64,000 nucleotides of DNA, taken from contig NZ_NIXN01000002.1 of NCBI RefSeq assembly GCF_002807055.1, forward strand, positions 186,001-250,000, given 5' to 3'. Every line of letters begins with the position of its first letter. The first letter of the stretch is position 1. The notes under the pieces are model-generated. The model saw only the letters and a program-made list of their open reading frames with translations, ran no database searches and was not told where the DNA came from. The stretch is from Confluentibacter citreus. GTDB lineage: Bacteria > Bacteroidota > Bacteroidia > Flavobacteriales > Flavobacteriaceae. Shown piece by piece: positions 27,044-36,604 of this stretch. A program made the position numbers and the translations under genes.

Positions 27044-27051
27044 TATATTTG
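27044..27051 (+). promoter_or_regulatory. -7 promoter box before the 393-residue lipoprotein gene
   Basis: TATATTTG is a perfect TANNTTTG box 34 bases before the ATG. A proper upstream TTG is not found at 17-23 bases. Confidence 0.4.
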
Positions 27052-27085
27052 GCAACCAAATCAAACAACCAAATTTATTAAGTGT

Positions 27086-28267
27086 ATGAAAAAATCATTA
27101 CTTTCTGCAATCATCATCATCCTTATCATTTCCTGTAGTTCCAGCAAACAAATTGAAAGAGCCGTGAGTTCTGGTAATTACGACCAGGCTATTAGTGATG
27201 CCATTGGTAAATTACGAACCAATAAAGATAAAAAAGGAAAAACTGAATTTATTGTGATGCTGGAAGATGCTTTCAATAAAGCTACTGAGCGTGACTTGAA
27301 TAATATTGACTATTTAAATAAAGATAGCAATCCAGAAAATTACCTGAAAATTTATGACTTGTATGTAGGACTAGATAACCGTCAAGAACGTATTAAACCC
27401 TTGCTACCATTGTATATAAACAATAGAGAAGTAAGATTGAATATGAAGGATTATTCAAGTCAGATTATCGCCAATAAAGACAAAGCCTCACAACATCTTT
27501 ATAATAACGCATCAGCCCTTTTAAAATCCAATAACAAAATGGATTTTAGATATGCCTATAATGATTTTCAAGAGATAGAAAATATCAATCCAAATTTTAA
27601 GGATGTGCGCCAGTTGATGGATGTGGCACATCAAAAGGGAACCGATTTCGTAATTGTTGATATGAGAAATGACACCCAAAAAGTGATTCCCAACCGATTA
27701 GAAACTGATTTATTGAATTTTAGCACCTACGGACTTAATAATCTTTGGACGGTTTACCACAATACGCCAACAAATGATGTGAAATACGATTATAACATGT
27801 TGGTGAATTTAAGGCAAATCAACATCTCGCCAGAACAGGTAAAAGAACGCCAAATCATTAAGGAAAAACAAATTGTGGATGGCAAAAAGAATTTATTGGA
27901 CAATAAAGGCAATGTGGTTAAGGACAGTCTTGGCAAAAATATTCAAGTCGATAATTTAAAAACCATTCGCTGCGAATATTATGAGTTCAGACAATTCAAA
28001 TCGGTGCAAGTAACCGGTAATGTGGAATATGTTAATCTAAATACCAAGCAATTGGAAGATGCCTTTCCTGTAACCAGCGAATTTGTGTTCGAACATATTT
28101 ACGCCACTTATAGAGGTGATAAACGCGCTTTGGACACTGATTTATTACCATTTTTAGACCGCAGAGGTGTTCCCTTCCCTACGGAAGAACAGATGATTTA
28201 TGATACTGGTGAAGATTTAAAAGCCCAATTAAAACGCATTATAAACAGTTATACGATTCGACGATAA
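27086..28267 (+). CDS. Lipoprotein with TPR-like helical region, unknown function
   Basis: A 393-residue lipoprotein with the signal ending at IISC (Cys17). The N-terminal half is helical with a tetratricopeptide flavour (AVSSGNYDQAISDAIGKLR near residues 25-43, then NASALLKSN, YAYNDFQEIENINPNFKDV), and the C-terminal half is beta-rich with charged loops. I recall this architecture as a conserved hypothetical lipoprotein of Flavobacteriia, without an assigned role. It is a single gene with its own -7 box upstream and a bidirectional terminator directly downstream. Confidence 0.78.
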   Translation: MKKSLLSAIIIILIISCSSSKQIERAVSSGNYDQAISDAIGKLRTNKDKKGKTEFIVMLEDAFNKATERDLNNIDYLNKDSNPENYLKIYDLYVGLDNRQERIKPLLPLYINNREVRLNMKDYSSQIIANKDKASQHLYNNASALLKSNNKMDFRYAYNDFQEIENINPNFKDVRQLMDVAHQKGTDFVIVDMRNDTQKVIPNRLETDLLNFSTYGLNNLWTVYHNTPTNDVKYDYNMLVNLRQINISPEQVKERQIIKEKQIVDGKKNLLDNKGNVVKDSLGKNIQVDNLKTIRCEYYEFRQFKSVQVTGNVEYVNLNTKQLEDAFPVTSEFVFEHIYATYRGDKRALDTDLLPFLDRRGVPFPTEEQMIYDTGEDLKAQLKRIINSYTIRR

Positions 28268-28270
28268 ACA

Positions 28271-28298
28271 AAAAAGCTCCCAAAATTGGGAGCTTTTT
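28271..28298. terminator. Bidirectional terminator
   Basis: AAAAAGCTCCCA / TGGGAGCTTTTT hairpin between the plus-strand lipoprotein and the minus-strand AraC-family gene, with T runs on both sides. Confidence 0.88.
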
Positions 28299-28313
28299 TG
28301 TTTTGTTTATCAA

Positions 28314-29270
28314 TTATTCTATTGGAATATATAAATCTACAATGGCTTTTCCTTCTGGATGTTTCCTAAAATCGTTATGATATATTTCAAATGGATTTTC
28401 ATTTGCCTTTTTATAACCATTATCAGCCATCCAAATAAATAAACTGCGCCAAGACGTTTCAAAATTATCGGGTGTCACTTCAAAATGGCCAACAATACAT
28501 TTACTTTTATTTATGCTCATTTTATTTATTTCTCCCTCAGCAACAAAATCTTCATTAGTAAATAAACTAACGCTCATTCTAACTCTATCTGGCGACGTAA
28601 TTTTAAAACTATCATAAAAAACCCTTCCTACTTTAGTTTCTGGCTTATCCAATAATCCTTTTGAATTTCCCCATTTAATAAGTTTATCAAAAGCATTTTC
28701 TAAACCCTCAATGCCCATATGTGTAATACTGGCAAAATTCATTTGCGGCATGTCTTTAATTTCAATTTTTGCATTCATTGTAATCCATTTTAAATGATTA
28801 TTAATGTCGCAAATGTATTTTTCAAATATTAAATTCTTTTGACCATTCTTGCTTTCTACTTGACTTATCTTGCTAAACTTACTAGGGCTTTGTTTCTTGA
28901 ATTCCGAAGGACTCACGCCATAAAACTTCTTAAACGCTCGTGTAAATGAAGAATTACTATTAAAACCATATTGAAGATAAAGACTTGAAATATTGATTTC
29001 TTTTTTATGCATTAATATAGAAGCTGCCTTTTCAATACGTCTTCTATTGATGTAGGTATTTAGGGTCTCACCAATGATGGCTTTAAAAATTCTGTGGAAG
29101 TGAAATGATGAATAACACGCCACTTGAGATACAGTTTCCAATGATAACTCTGAATCAAGATTATCATCAATAAATACCAAAGCGGTATTTATGCGTTTTA
29201 AATAGTCTTTTTCAATATCACTTTCTATGATTGGCATTCTGTAAAAAAAACTAGCGTTTTCGCAACTCAA
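28314..29270 (-). CDS. AraC-family regulator with C-terminal GyrI-like ligand domain
   Basis: A 318-residue transcription factor. An AraC/XylS-type double helix-turn-helix lies at about residues 22-125 (LSLETVSQVACYSSFHFHRIFKAIIGETLNTYINRRRIEKAA, then YGFNSNSSFTRAFKKFYGVSPSEFK). A C-terminal GyrI-like effector domain (about 160-318) has PQMNFASITHMGIEG and the closing PEGKAIVDLYIPI. This Rob/SoxS-like plan is usual for multidrug- or small-molecule-sensing regulators. Its first 20 bases overlap the end of the upstream GNAT-nitrilase gene, so the two are translationally coupled and probably functionally linked. Confidence 0.93.
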   Translation of the reverse strand: MSCENASFFYRMPIIESDIEKDYLKRINTALVFIDDNLDSELSLETVSQVACYSSFHFHRIFKAIIGETLNTYINRRRIEKAASILMHKKEINISSLYLQYGFNSNSSFTRAFKKFYGVSPSEFKKQSPSKFSKISQVESKNGQKNLIFEKYICDINNHLKWITMNAKIEIKDMPQMNFASITHMGIEGLENAFDKLIKWGNSKGLLDKPETKVGRVFYDSFKITSPDRVRMSVSLFTNEDFVAEGEINKMSINKSKCIVGHFEVTPDNFETSWRSLFIWMADNGYKKANENPFEIYHNDFRKHPEGKAIVDLYIPIE

Positions 29271-30777
29271 AAATGTCTTTCCTTCTATCCTTTAAATTAC
29301 GTACACTACCAAATTGGTTCAGTTCTCGCAACAAATCAATATCCACATCGGCAATTAAAATCATTTCGGTATTGGTGGTCGCTTCAGCTTTAATCCCATT
29401 TGCAGGAAACGAAAAATCGCAAGGTGTAAATACCATCGACTGTGCAAACTGTATATCCATATTGTTCACCTTTGGTAAATTCCCAACGCTACCTGCAATC
29501 GCCACATAACATTCATTTTCAATAGCTCTAGCTTGTGCACAATGGCGTACTCTAGAATAGCCATTTTGGGTATCCGTTAAAAATGGGATAAACAAAATAT
29601 CCATGCCTTCGTCTGCCAACAGTCTGCTTAGCTCTGGAAATTCGGAATCATAACAAATTAATATACCAATTTTTCCACAGTCGGTGTCATATGTACGCAA
29701 TTCCTTGCCCCCCTGCATCCCCCATACCCTAGCTTCATCGGGTGTGACGTGCAGCTTTTCGTAACGCTCCGTTGTTCCGTCCCGTTTACACAAGTACCCC
29801 ACATTATACAGCAAACCGTCACGCATTTCAGGCATACTACCTGTAATAACATTGATATTATAGGCTATAGCCAATTTCGAGAATTGCAGAACAATCTCCG
29901 GCGTATGTTTTGCTAATTCCCTAATGGCCTCCGCTTCTGGCAAATGATTATTATCTGCCATGAGTGGCGCATTAAAAAACTCGGGAAACAAAGCAAAATC
30001 CGAACGATAGGCAGAAACCGCATCAATAAAATATTCCGCTTGCTCCATCAATTCCGCCATATCTTTATACAAACGCATTTGCCATTGAATCAACCCCAGT
30101 CGAATCACCTTTTTATTATTGACTGCTTTTTTGGACTGCTTTTCATAGTAAATATTGTCCCACTCCATTAACACGGCAAATTCATTGGAAGCCTCATCAC
30201 CAGCCAAATAACCTTTTAAAATTTTGGTTGGGTGAAAATCATTAGAGATTTGAAAGTTTAAAACTGGATCATGAATTTCCTTTCTCTTTACTTTTTCAAT
30301 ATATTCCTTTGGCGATATTTTATCAGCATACAAATTAAAATTAGGCATCCTACCACCAAAAGCAATCCCTCTTAAATTTAGCTTTTCACATAAATCCTTT
30401 CTGTAATCGTATAATCTACGACCCAAACGCAAGCCTCTATATTCTGTTTTAATAAATATATCAATACCATATAGCACGTCGCCTTGTGGCCGGTGCGTAT
30501 CGAAAGTATAATCACCTGTAATTTCCTTGTAGGTGTGGTGTTCGTCAAAATCGTCGTAATCAACAAGAATGGACAAGGCACATCCTGCCAATTCATTATT
30601 TACTTTAAGAACTATTTGGCCTTGTGGAAATTTATCGATTAATAGTTTTATATGCGCTTCGTCCCAATAAGAATCCGGCAAGTTTAACGAATACGCTTCC
30701 AACATGGCACTTTTAAGCTCTTGATAATCATTAAGCGTTAAAAATTCCAGTTCAATATTTTCAATACTATTTATCAT
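29251..30777 (-). CDS. GNAT acetyltransferase / carbon-nitrogen hydrolase fusion
   Basis: A 508-residue fusion. Residues 1-215 form a GNAT domain with IDIFIKTEYRGLRLGRRLYDYR as the acetyl-CoA-binding loop. Residues 225-508 are a nitrilase-superfamily domain with the catalytic triad E266 (FALFPEFF), K341 (YEKLHV) and C375 (ILICYDSEFPE). The enzyme would hydrolyse an amide or nitrile, with the GNAT part acetylating or binding a related amine; substrates are unknown. The same fusion is known across Bacteroidetes and Proteobacteria. It is followed by an overlapping AraC/GyrI regulator gene. A -7 box TAACTTTG lies 28 bases before the start. Confidence 0.93.
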   Translation of the reverse strand: MINSIENIELEFLTLNDYQELKSAMLEAYSLNLPDSYWDEAHIKLLIDKFPQGQIVLKVNNELAGCALSILVDYDDFDEHHTYKEITGDYTFDTHRPQGDVLYGIDIFIKTEYRGLRLGRRLYDYRKDLCEKLNLRGIAFGGRMPNFNLYADKISPKEYIEKVKRKEIHDPVLNFQISNDFHPTKILKGYLAGDEASNEFAVLMEWDNIYYEKQSKKAVNNKKVIRLGLIQWQMRLYKDMAELMEQAEYFIDAVSAYRSDFALFPEFFNAPLMADNNHLPEAEAIRELAKHTPEIVLQFSKLAIAYNINVITGSMPEMRDGLLYNVGYLCKRDGTTERYEKLHVTPDEARVWGMQGGKELRTYDTDCGKIGILICYDSEFPELSRLLADEGMDILFIPFLTDTQNGYSRVRHCAQARAIENECYVAIAGSVGNLPKVNNMDIQFAQSMVFTPCDFSFPANGIKAEATTNTEMILIADVDIDLLRELNQFGSVRNLKDRRKDIFELRKR

Positions 30778-30804
30778 GTGTTTGGTTTTCTATTAGCAAT
30801 CATG

Positions 30805-30812
30805 CAAAGTTA
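30805..30812 (-). promoter_or_regulatory. -7 promoter box of the GNAT-nitrilase gene
   Basis: Minus-strand TAACTTTG matches TANNTTTG. No TTG at standard spacing was found. Confidence 0.4.
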
Positions 30813-30825
30813 GGGCTTTTAAAAC

Positions 30826-30859
30826 AAAAAACTCCCGAAATGGCGTTCGGGAGTTTTTT
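30826..30859 (-). terminator. Terminator of the xylanase gene
   Basis: Perfect 14-bp stem AAAAAACTCCCGAA / TTCGGGAGTTTTTT with a 6-base loop, 31 bases past the xylanase stop. T runs lie on both strands. Confidence 0.9.
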
Positions 30860-30889
30860 GTGTCTATACTTTTTATATGGATGGTTTAT

Positions 30890-32080
30890 TTATTTGGAAC
30901 TAGCTTCAATAATAGCCTTGAATGCTGGTTTAGGTTGTAATTGTCCATCAAACACCAAGGCATCTTGCCCTCTACGCCACGATCTGGTATCGCTAATGCC
31001 CCAAAAAGTGACACGATCAATCACATCGGAATGACGCATGAAAATCTCAAACAGTTGTTTGTAAACCTCTGCTTGTTTTTCATAATTCTCTGCTGGTATG
31101 GTTCTGTCGCCTTGGTTCACACCAAAAGCACCGCTATTATTACCAGTCGCCGTAACATCTAATTCTGTGATAGCAACCCTTAAGCCAAGAGATTTATAGT
31201 TTTCTATGGCCTTTTCAACATCAGCAAGATTAGTATCTAAATGCCAGTGCCCTTGAATACCCACACCTGTAATGGGAGCTCCTTCTGCAATAAGACGTTT
31301 CAGCAACAACATAGAACTGGCATGTTTGCCTTTATTTTCAACAGCGCCTTGCTCAATATTGTAATCATTGTAGTAAAGCTGAGCGTTCGGGTCGGCTTCA
31401 CGTGCCCATTTGAAAGCCCATGTCAACACCTCTGGTCCAACCACTTTATACCAACTAAAATCCCTAAGACTTTCAGTAGTTCCGTCGCCACCATCTTCAA
31501 TCGATTCATTAACAACATCCCACCCAATAACGTCTCCTTTGTAACGTCCGGCTACGGTCATAATATGGTCTTTAAGACGTGCAAGAGCCACCTCTTTGCT
31601 CGCCATCTCACCTTGTATGCTATTACGCCACATTTCGGACATGGAAGGACGAGGTGCATTTGGGTCTCTAGGACCCCTAGGGCCTCTTACTGGTTCAGCA
31701 CCTTCTTCGACCTTAGGGTTTACGGCCTGAAAAAACCAAGGTGCTGTTTGCGAATGCCAGACCAAAGTATGTCCCCAAGTCTGAAGCCCGTTCTCTTTAC
31801 TCCATGCAATCATAGCATCGGGCGTTTCAAAATTGTACTTGTCCTCCGAAGGATGGATGGGTTGCGGTTTCATGCAATTCTCCGGTGTATTGATGTCGTA
31901 TTGTGCTTTTACGTTTGCGAACTCCGCCTCAGAAAGCCCTCTCATATCGGTTGCAGTTCCTATTAGGAATTTACCGGCGTAAGCTTCTTTTAGTGTTTTT
32001 TGGGATGTGTTTTGACTGTAAACACTCGTACCTAGTGCCACAGTTAGGATAAAGCTTGTAATTAAATGTTTGTTAATCAT
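30890..32080 (-). CDS. GH10 endo-1,4-beta-xylanase
   Basis: A 396-residue secreted glycoside hydrolase family 10 enzyme with a Sec signal (about residues 1-22, ending SVYSQ) and no lipobox. Visible are the TWGHTLVWHSQTAPWFF motif, the acid/base E192 in GWDVVNES and the nucleophile E306 in VAITELDVTA, plus WGISDTRSWR near the end. It hydrolyses internal xylan linkages. An unusual proline/arginine-rich insert (GPRGPRDPNAPRPS, about residues 133-146) sits after the active-site loop. It is monocistronic and not near the SusCD pair, so it is not part of a classical polysaccharide-utilisation locus here. Confidence 0.96.
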   Translation of the reverse strand: MINKHLITSFILTVALGTSVYSQNTSQKTLKEAYAGKFLIGTATDMRGLSEAEFANVKAQYDINTPENCMKPQPIHPSEDKYNFETPDAMIAWSKENGLQTWGHTLVWHSQTAPWFFQAVNPKVEEGAEPVRGPRGPRDPNAPRPSMSEMWRNSIQGEMASKEVALARLKDHIMTVAGRYKGDVIGWDVVNESIEDGGDGTTESLRDFSWYKVVGPEVLTWAFKWAREADPNAQLYYNDYNIEQGAVENKGKHASSMLLLKRLIAEGAPITGVGIQGHWHLDTNLADVEKAIENYKSLGLRVAITELDVTATGNNSGAFGVNQGDRTIPAENYEKQAEVYKQLFEIFMRHSDVIDRVTFWGISDTRSWRRGQDALVFDGQLQPKPAFKAIIEASSK

Positions 32081-32245
32081 GATGTTGTTTATTTAGTTTA
32101 TGTTGTATGTTTTGCGACTTTAAATATAATTTTTTTCAATTATATAAGAGGAGCTTTTGTGGAGAATTTAACGAAACTTATAGGTTTGTTTGTTGGTGAT
32201 TTGATGATTTTAATTGGTGATGCTCTTTTTATTGCTATTTGTTAA

Positions 32246-32343
32246 GTCATAGCGAGGATATACGACGAAGCAATCTGTTTAATTGTAGTTCTGCATTATG
32301 AGATTGCTTCGTACCTCGCATTGATGTGAGGCCTCGCAATGAG
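32246..32343. repeat. Family A palindromic repeat
   Basis: GTCATAGCGAGG...ACGAAGCAATCTG faces AGATTGCTTCGTACCTCGC...CTCGCAATGAG, a hairpin of about 98 bases. Its right edge lies two bases before the stop codon of the GGCT-like gene. The preceding stretch 32081-32245 shows nothing else. Confidence 0.85.
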
Positions 32344-32345
32344 GG

Positions 32346-32732
32346 TTACAAATAACGCCCAGAAGCAATCAATCGCAATGCATCGGTTGGAAAGTTATAA
32401 GCATAAAACCAAGCAATCACTTCAGTACCATTTTCAAAATACACAGTGACTTTCGTGCGTAGATACTCATAATCGCTGGGTTTACCATCACCAATACCTT
32501 CATAATCATCCAACACTTTAAAAACAGCTTTGGTATCTTTAATCTTGAAAACATGGCCGTACACATGTTCGGAAGGATTGTTACTAACAACAGCTCCCGG
32601 ATAACCTTTCAAATCGTAAAGCTTCCCGTAGATATAGGCATTCCCAATAAACTCGGAATTGGAATGTAAAAAGCGAGACATACCATTGCTTAGGGTTTTC
32701 ATCAAAGTACCATAAACAAATAGATAGTCCAT
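32346..32732 (-). CDS. Gamma-glutamylcyclotransferase (AIG2-like) family protein
   Basis: A 128-residue GGCT-fold protein. The nucleotide-like loop VYGTLMKTLSNGMSRFL near the N terminus is the family hallmark, followed by GKLYDLKGYPGAVV, VYGHVFKI and the catalytic-acid region LDDYEGIGDGKPSDYEYLRT. It may release 5-oxoproline from gamma-glutamyl compounds, which would feed the 5-oxoprolinase operon at 37-40 kb, but many AIG2-like proteins act on other gamma-glutamylamines. It starts six bases after the ytxJ gene and is probably cotranscribed with it, hinting at low-molecular-weight thiol metabolism. Confidence 0.88.
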   Translation of the reverse strand: MDYLFVYGTLMKTLSNGMSRFLHSNSEFIGNAYIYGKLYDLKGYPGAVVSNNPSEHVYGHVFKIKDTKAVFKVLDDYEGIGDGKPSDYEYLRTKVTVYFENGTEVIAWFYAYNFPTDALRLIASGRYL

Positions 32733-32738
32733 AGAATT

Positions 32739-33128
32739 CTATATAAAACGGTTTAAATCCAAATCGTTAATTCCTCCATGACTTTCATGCTTAACTACAA
32801 TGCTATTTTTAATAACTAACAGTTGTGGCGATTCGTGCACAACATTAAAGGTATTCGCAACCGCATTTGAAACCTCTCGGTAAGCGATTAAATCCAGATA
32901 ATATAAATCGAGTTGATTTTCAGAAAATACGAAATCTTCAGTAAATTGCTTTATCACCATTCTGCTAATCCCACAGCGTGTGGAGTGCTTAAAAATAACT
33001 TGTGTTTTGGCAGTCGATTTATCTTTAATGGTTTGTAACTGATTGATCGTGTTCAAATCTAACCAAGGCAATGATTTTTCTTCTTTTTGTTCAACTGAAC
33101 TGCTAAATAATTTGCTAAATAATCCCAT
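32739..33128 (-). CDS. ytxJ: YtxJ, bacillithiol-system redox protein
   Basis: A 129-residue monothiol bacilliredoxin-like protein. The start is placed at the complement of 33128 (MGLFSKLFS), since the longer frame adds a non-conserved leader. The thioredoxin-like core has VIFKHSTRCGISRMVI, where the single cysteine in HSTRC is the active residue; the YYLDLIAYREVSNAVA and HESPQLLVI segments follow. Members are predicted to remove bacillithiol from proteins. It points to bacillithiol as the cell's low-molecular-weight thiol, as in many Bacteroidetes. It precedes the GGCT-like gene in a two-gene unit. Confidence 0.9.
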   Translation of the reverse strand: MGLFSKLFSSSVEQKEEKSLPWLDLNTINQLQTIKDKSTAKTQVIFKHSTRCGISRMVIKQFTEDFVFSENQLDLYYLDLIAYREVSNAVANTFNVVHESPQLLVIKNSIVVKHESHGGINDLDLNRFI

Positions 33129-33323
33129 AATTTGTATCTTAAACATGATAAGTCTCATAATTTTAGAAATCTTACAAACTGACTAAAAGTCAGTGTTTTA
33201 AAAGTTTTTAACGTCATTTTGTCTTGTAAAATGAACTGGTAAGATTATTGACTAAATCAAGATGTAAAATTAAATCAATTAAAAAGATTTAAGGTTTATA
33301 AAAGATAAAATTAATGAGATTCC

Positions 33324-33341
33324 TCCCGACAGCTATCGGGA
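33324..33341. repeat. TCCCGA-CAGCTA-TCGGGA palindrome (family C)
   Basis: An 18-base hairpin unit related to TCCCGATAGCTATCGGGA at 41782 and 56136. It lies 30 bases before clpB, within outer CCTC/GAGG pairing. The rest of 33129-33371 shows no clear feature. Confidence 0.75.
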
Positions 33342-33371
33342 TAGAGGGAATAAAAAAAACATATAAGCATT

Positions 33372-36029
33372 ATGAACTTAAATAATTATACCATAAAATC
33401 GCAAGAAGCCATACAGCAAGCGCAACAGATTGCGCAAAGTTATGGTCATCAACAAATTGAAAATGAACACCTTTTTAAAGGTATTTTTGAAGTTGATGAA
33501 AACGTGTTGCCGTTCCTTTTGAAAAAATTGAATGTGAACATCGTTGTTTTAGAACAGGCTCTGGATAAGCAATTGGAAAGTTTCCCTAAAGTATCTGGTG
33601 GTGAACTCATGGTATCCCGTGAAGCTGGAAAAACGCTTAATGAAGCAGCTATTATTGCCAAAAAAATGAATGATGATTATGTCTCTGTGGAGCATCTAAT
33701 CATTGCCATTTTTAAATCAAGCAGCAAAATAGCACAGATGCTAAAAGACCAAGGTGTTACGGAAAAAGCACTAAACGCTGGTATTAATGAATTACGCAAA
33801 GGCGATAGAGTGACGTCTCAAAGTCAGGAAGAAACCTATAATTCATTAAACAAATATGCTAAAAACTTAAATCAGTTAGCCAAAGATGGCAAGCTGGACC
33901 CCGTAATTGGGCGTGATGAGGAAATACGAAGAATTCTTCAAATCCTATCACGTAGAACCAAAAACAACCCGATTTTGGTTGGTGAACCCGGTACCGGTAA
34001 AACCGCCATTGCTGAAGGCTTGGCACATAGGATTATTGATGGCGACGTGCCCGATAACTTAAAAGAAAAACAAATCTTCGCCTTGGATATGGGTGCGCTT
34101 ATTGCGGGTGCCAAATATAAAGGTGAGTTTGAGGAACGACTAAAAGCCGTGATTAAGGAAGTGACCGAAAGCGAAGGCGATATCGTCCTATTTATAGATG
34201 AAATCCATACGCTGGTCGGGGCTGGTGGCGGACAAGGTGCCATGGACGCAGCCAATATTTTAAAACCTGCTTTGGCTCGTGGTGAGTTACGTGCTATTGG
34301 AGCTACAACCCTAGATGAGTACCAAAAATACTTTGAAAAAGACAAAGCCCTAGAGCGTCGTTTTCAAAAAGTAATGGTGGATGAGCCTGATACAGAAAGT
34401 GCCATTTCCATACTTCGTGGTATTAAGGAAAAATACGAAACCCACCATAAAGTGCGCATTAAAGACGAAGCGATCATCGCTGCTGTGGAATTATCCCAAC
34501 GCTATATCACAAACCGTTTCTTGCCTGATAAGGCGATTGACTTAATGGATGAAGCAGCTTCTAAATTACGTATGGAAATCAATTCCAAACCAGAAGAATT
34601 GGATGTGTTGGATAGAAAGATCATGCAGTTGGAAATCGAAATTGAAGCGATTAAACGCGAAATAGAATATTCGCCGAACACCTATAATAAAGAAAGTGAC
34701 GTGAGGCAAAAGGATGAAAGTAAATTAAAGTCATTACGCTCCGATTTAGCCAATTTAAAGGAACAGCGCAACGAATTGAATGCAAAATGGAAAAGTGAAA
34801 AAGAAGTCGTTGACAACATTCAAACCATTAAATTAAATATCGAAAACTTTAAACTGGAAGCTGAGCGTGCCGAGCGTGATGGCGATTATGGTAAAGTAGC
34901 GGAATTGCGTTATGGAAAAATAAAAGAAGCTCAAGAACAATTAGAGACACTTCAAAAGGAATTACAGGAAAATCAATCAGAAAGCTCGCTTATAAAAGAA
35001 GAGGTGACTTATGAAGACATTGCAGAAGTGGTTGCTAAATGGACAGGCATTCCTGTTTCTAAAATGATTCAGAGTGAGCGTGAAAAGCTATTAAAACTGG
35101 AAGATCAATTGCACAAACGTGTTGTGGGGCAAGAAGAAGCCATTGTTGCCGTGAGTGATGCTGTGAGACGAAGTCGCTCTGGATTGCAAAATCCACAAAA
35201 ACCAATCGGTACCTTCTTGTTTTTAGGAACTACTGGTGTTGGTAAAACGGAATTAGCCAAAGCATTGGCAGAATACCTGTTTGATGATGAAAATGCCATG
35301 ACCAGAATAGATATGAGCGAATACCAAGAACGTCATGCCGTAAGCAGATTGGTTGGTGCGCCTCCAGGCTATGTTGGTTATGATGAGGGTGGTCAATTAA
35401 CCGAAGCCGTGAGAAGAAAACCGTATTCAGTTGTTTTATTGGATGAAATTGAAAAAGCACATCCAGATACTTTTAATATTCTGTTGCAAGTACTGGACGA
35501 AGGGCATCTAACGGACAATAAGGGACGTGTGGCGGATTTCAAAAACACGATTATTATCATGACTTCAAACATTGGCAGCCAAATAATACAAGAGCGTTTT
35601 GAAGCCACTAAGGATATTGATGCCGCTATTGAGGTCGCGAAATTGGATGTGCTTGCTTTATTAAAGCAAAGTGTACGCCCCGAGTTTTTAAACAGAATTG
35701 ACGATATTATTATGTTCACGCCTTTAACTAAGGAAAACATTATGGAGATTGTTGGCTTACAACTCAAAGGCATCACTAAAATGATTGCAAAACAAGGCAT
35801 TACCTTTGATGCCACTCCAGAAGCTGTGGCCTATTTAGCCAATAAAGGCTATCATCCGGAATATGGAGCGCGCCCTGTAAAACGTGTCATTCAAAAAGAA
35901 GTTCTAAATGCATTGAGCAAAGAGATTTTATCGGGAAAAGTGACAACCGATAGCATCATTCTGTTGGACGCTTTTGATGATGAACTAGTGTTTAGAAACC
36001 AAAGCGACTTGATAACAAAAAATATTTAA
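33372..36029 (+). CDS. clpB: ATP-dependent protein disaggregase ClpB
   Basis: An 885-residue Hsp100 chaperone. The order is an N-terminal Clp repeat domain (about residues 1-145), a first AAA+ domain with Walker [10 protein letters not shown] and Walker [10 protein letters not shown], the coiled-coil middle domain (about 410-535) that separates ClpB from ClpA/C, and a second AAA+ domain with GTTGVGKTE and [13 protein letters not shown], ending with the NPEYGARP-like [11 protein letters not shown] box. It works with DnaK to dissolve aggregates after heat stress. No obvious heat-shock operator such as CIRCE was seen upstream. The gene is monocistronic. Confidence 0.98.
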   Translation: MNLNNYTIKSQEAIQQAQQIAQSYGHQQIENEHLFKGIFEVDENVLPFLLKKLNVNIVVLEQALDKQLESFPKVSGGELMVSREAGKTLNEAAIIAKKMNDDYVSVEHLIIAIFKSSSKIAQMLKDQGVTEKALNAGINELRKGDRVTSQSQEETYNSLNKYAKNLNQLAKDGKLDPVIGRDEEIRRILQILSRRTKNNPILVGEPGTGKTAIAEGLAHRIIDGDVPDNLKEKQIFALDMGALIAGAKYKGEFEERLKAVIKEVTESEGDIVLFIDEIHTLVGAGGGQGAMDAANILKPALARGELRAIGATTLDEYQKYFEKDKALERRFQKVMVDEPDTESAISILRGIKEKYETHHKVRIKDEAIIAAVELSQRYITNRFLPDKAIDLMDEAASKLRMEINSKPEELDVLDRKIMQLEIEIEAIKREIEYSPNTYNKESDVRQKDESKLKSLRSDLANLKEQRNELNAKWKSEKEVVDNIQTIKLNIENFKLEAERAERDGDYGKVAELRYGKIKEAQEQLETLQKELQENQSESSLIKEEVTYEDIAEVVAKWTGIPVSKMIQSEREKLLKLEDQLHKRVVGQEEAIVAVSDAVRRSRSGLQNPQKPIGTFLFLGTTGVGKTELAKALAEYLFDDENAMTRIDMSEYQERHAVSRLVGAPPGYVGYDEGGQLTEAVRRKPYSVVLLDEIEKAHPDTFNILLQVLDEGHLTDNKGRVADFKNTIIIMTSNIGSQIIQERFEATKDIDAAIEVAKLDVLALLKQSVRPEFLNRIDDIIMFTPLTKENIMEIVGLQLKGITKMIAKQGITFDATPEAVAYLANKGYHPEYGARPVKRVIQKEVLNALSKEILSGKVTTDSIILLDAFDDELVFRNQSDLITKNI

Positions 36030-36183
36030 TCGAAAAGAATTCCTCGACGCTTTACGTCGGGGTTTCCGTTGAAATTGTCATTCCCGTGAAAACGGGAATC
36101 TAAATAGAGAATTTTGTTTTATAAAAATTCTTTATCATGTAACAAAAAAAATAAATTTAAGTCTTATCATTGGTTGGTTAGTG

Positions 36184-36240
36184 AAGCAACGAGCGTTGGA
36201 TACAAAGCATTTTGTTGAAAACAATCGTTGCTTTTTTTAT
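36184..36240 (+). terminator. Stem-loop with T7 tail
   Basis: AAGCAACGA / TCGTTGCTT, nine pairs around a 32-base loop containing a small inner CAA...TTG hairpin, followed by seven T. It could end clpB readthrough or be the 3' end of a small RNA. Confidence 0.6.
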
Positions 36241-36495
36241 TAAATAAACCAATTGTCTGGTTGAGCGCAGTTGAAACCTACCAAAACCGGGAAATATCAT
36301 ACTATTTTAAATGAATTTTACTAAAATAGCCTGTTATAATTGTTTTCGGAAAAGCAATCCATTTGTTAAAAAACAACTAAATTTAATTCGCTACCCAATT
36401 TATTTAAAATGAATGCCTTATTATCAAATATTCATTTTTTTTAGTTAAATTCGATGAAATGCAAAAAATCATAATCCATTTTTTGCTTTTTTTCG

Positions 36496-36503
36496 TAAAT
36501 TTG
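36496..36503 (+). promoter_or_regulatory. -7 promoter box of deoC
   Basis: TAAATTTG matches TANNTTTG, about 100 bases before the deoC ATG. No TTG lies 17-23 bases upstream, so this is tentative. Confidence 0.35.
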
Positions 36504-36604
36504 CCTGACTACTAGCCCCAACCTAAGTAATATTTAATTTTTAACTAGCTCATTATGTTCTTATTCGAAAGACCATAATAAGCCGCAAAACCCTACTTAT
36601 AACA

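Larger units (their letters stand above)
36030..36604. other. Intergenic region between clpB and deoC
   Basis: It contains short hairpins: CCTCGACG/CGTCGGGG (36043-36063, a likely clpB terminator), ATTCCCG/CGGGAAT (36080-36099), and a larger stem-loop at 36184-36240. A GGTTGAGCGCAGTTGAAACC string near 36260 resembles a dispersed Bacteroidetes repeat. A -7 box lies at 36496. No coding frame is supported. Confidence 0.6.

Noticed and set aside
31241-31966. 241-residue open frame opposite the xylanase gene
   Set aside because: It is fully antisense to a strongly conserved GH10 enzyme and has no recognisable domain; it is a codon-bias shadow.
35393-35815. 140-residue open frame opposite clpB
   Set aside because: It lies entirely within the second AAA+ domain of ClpB on the other strand, with no protein-family features.
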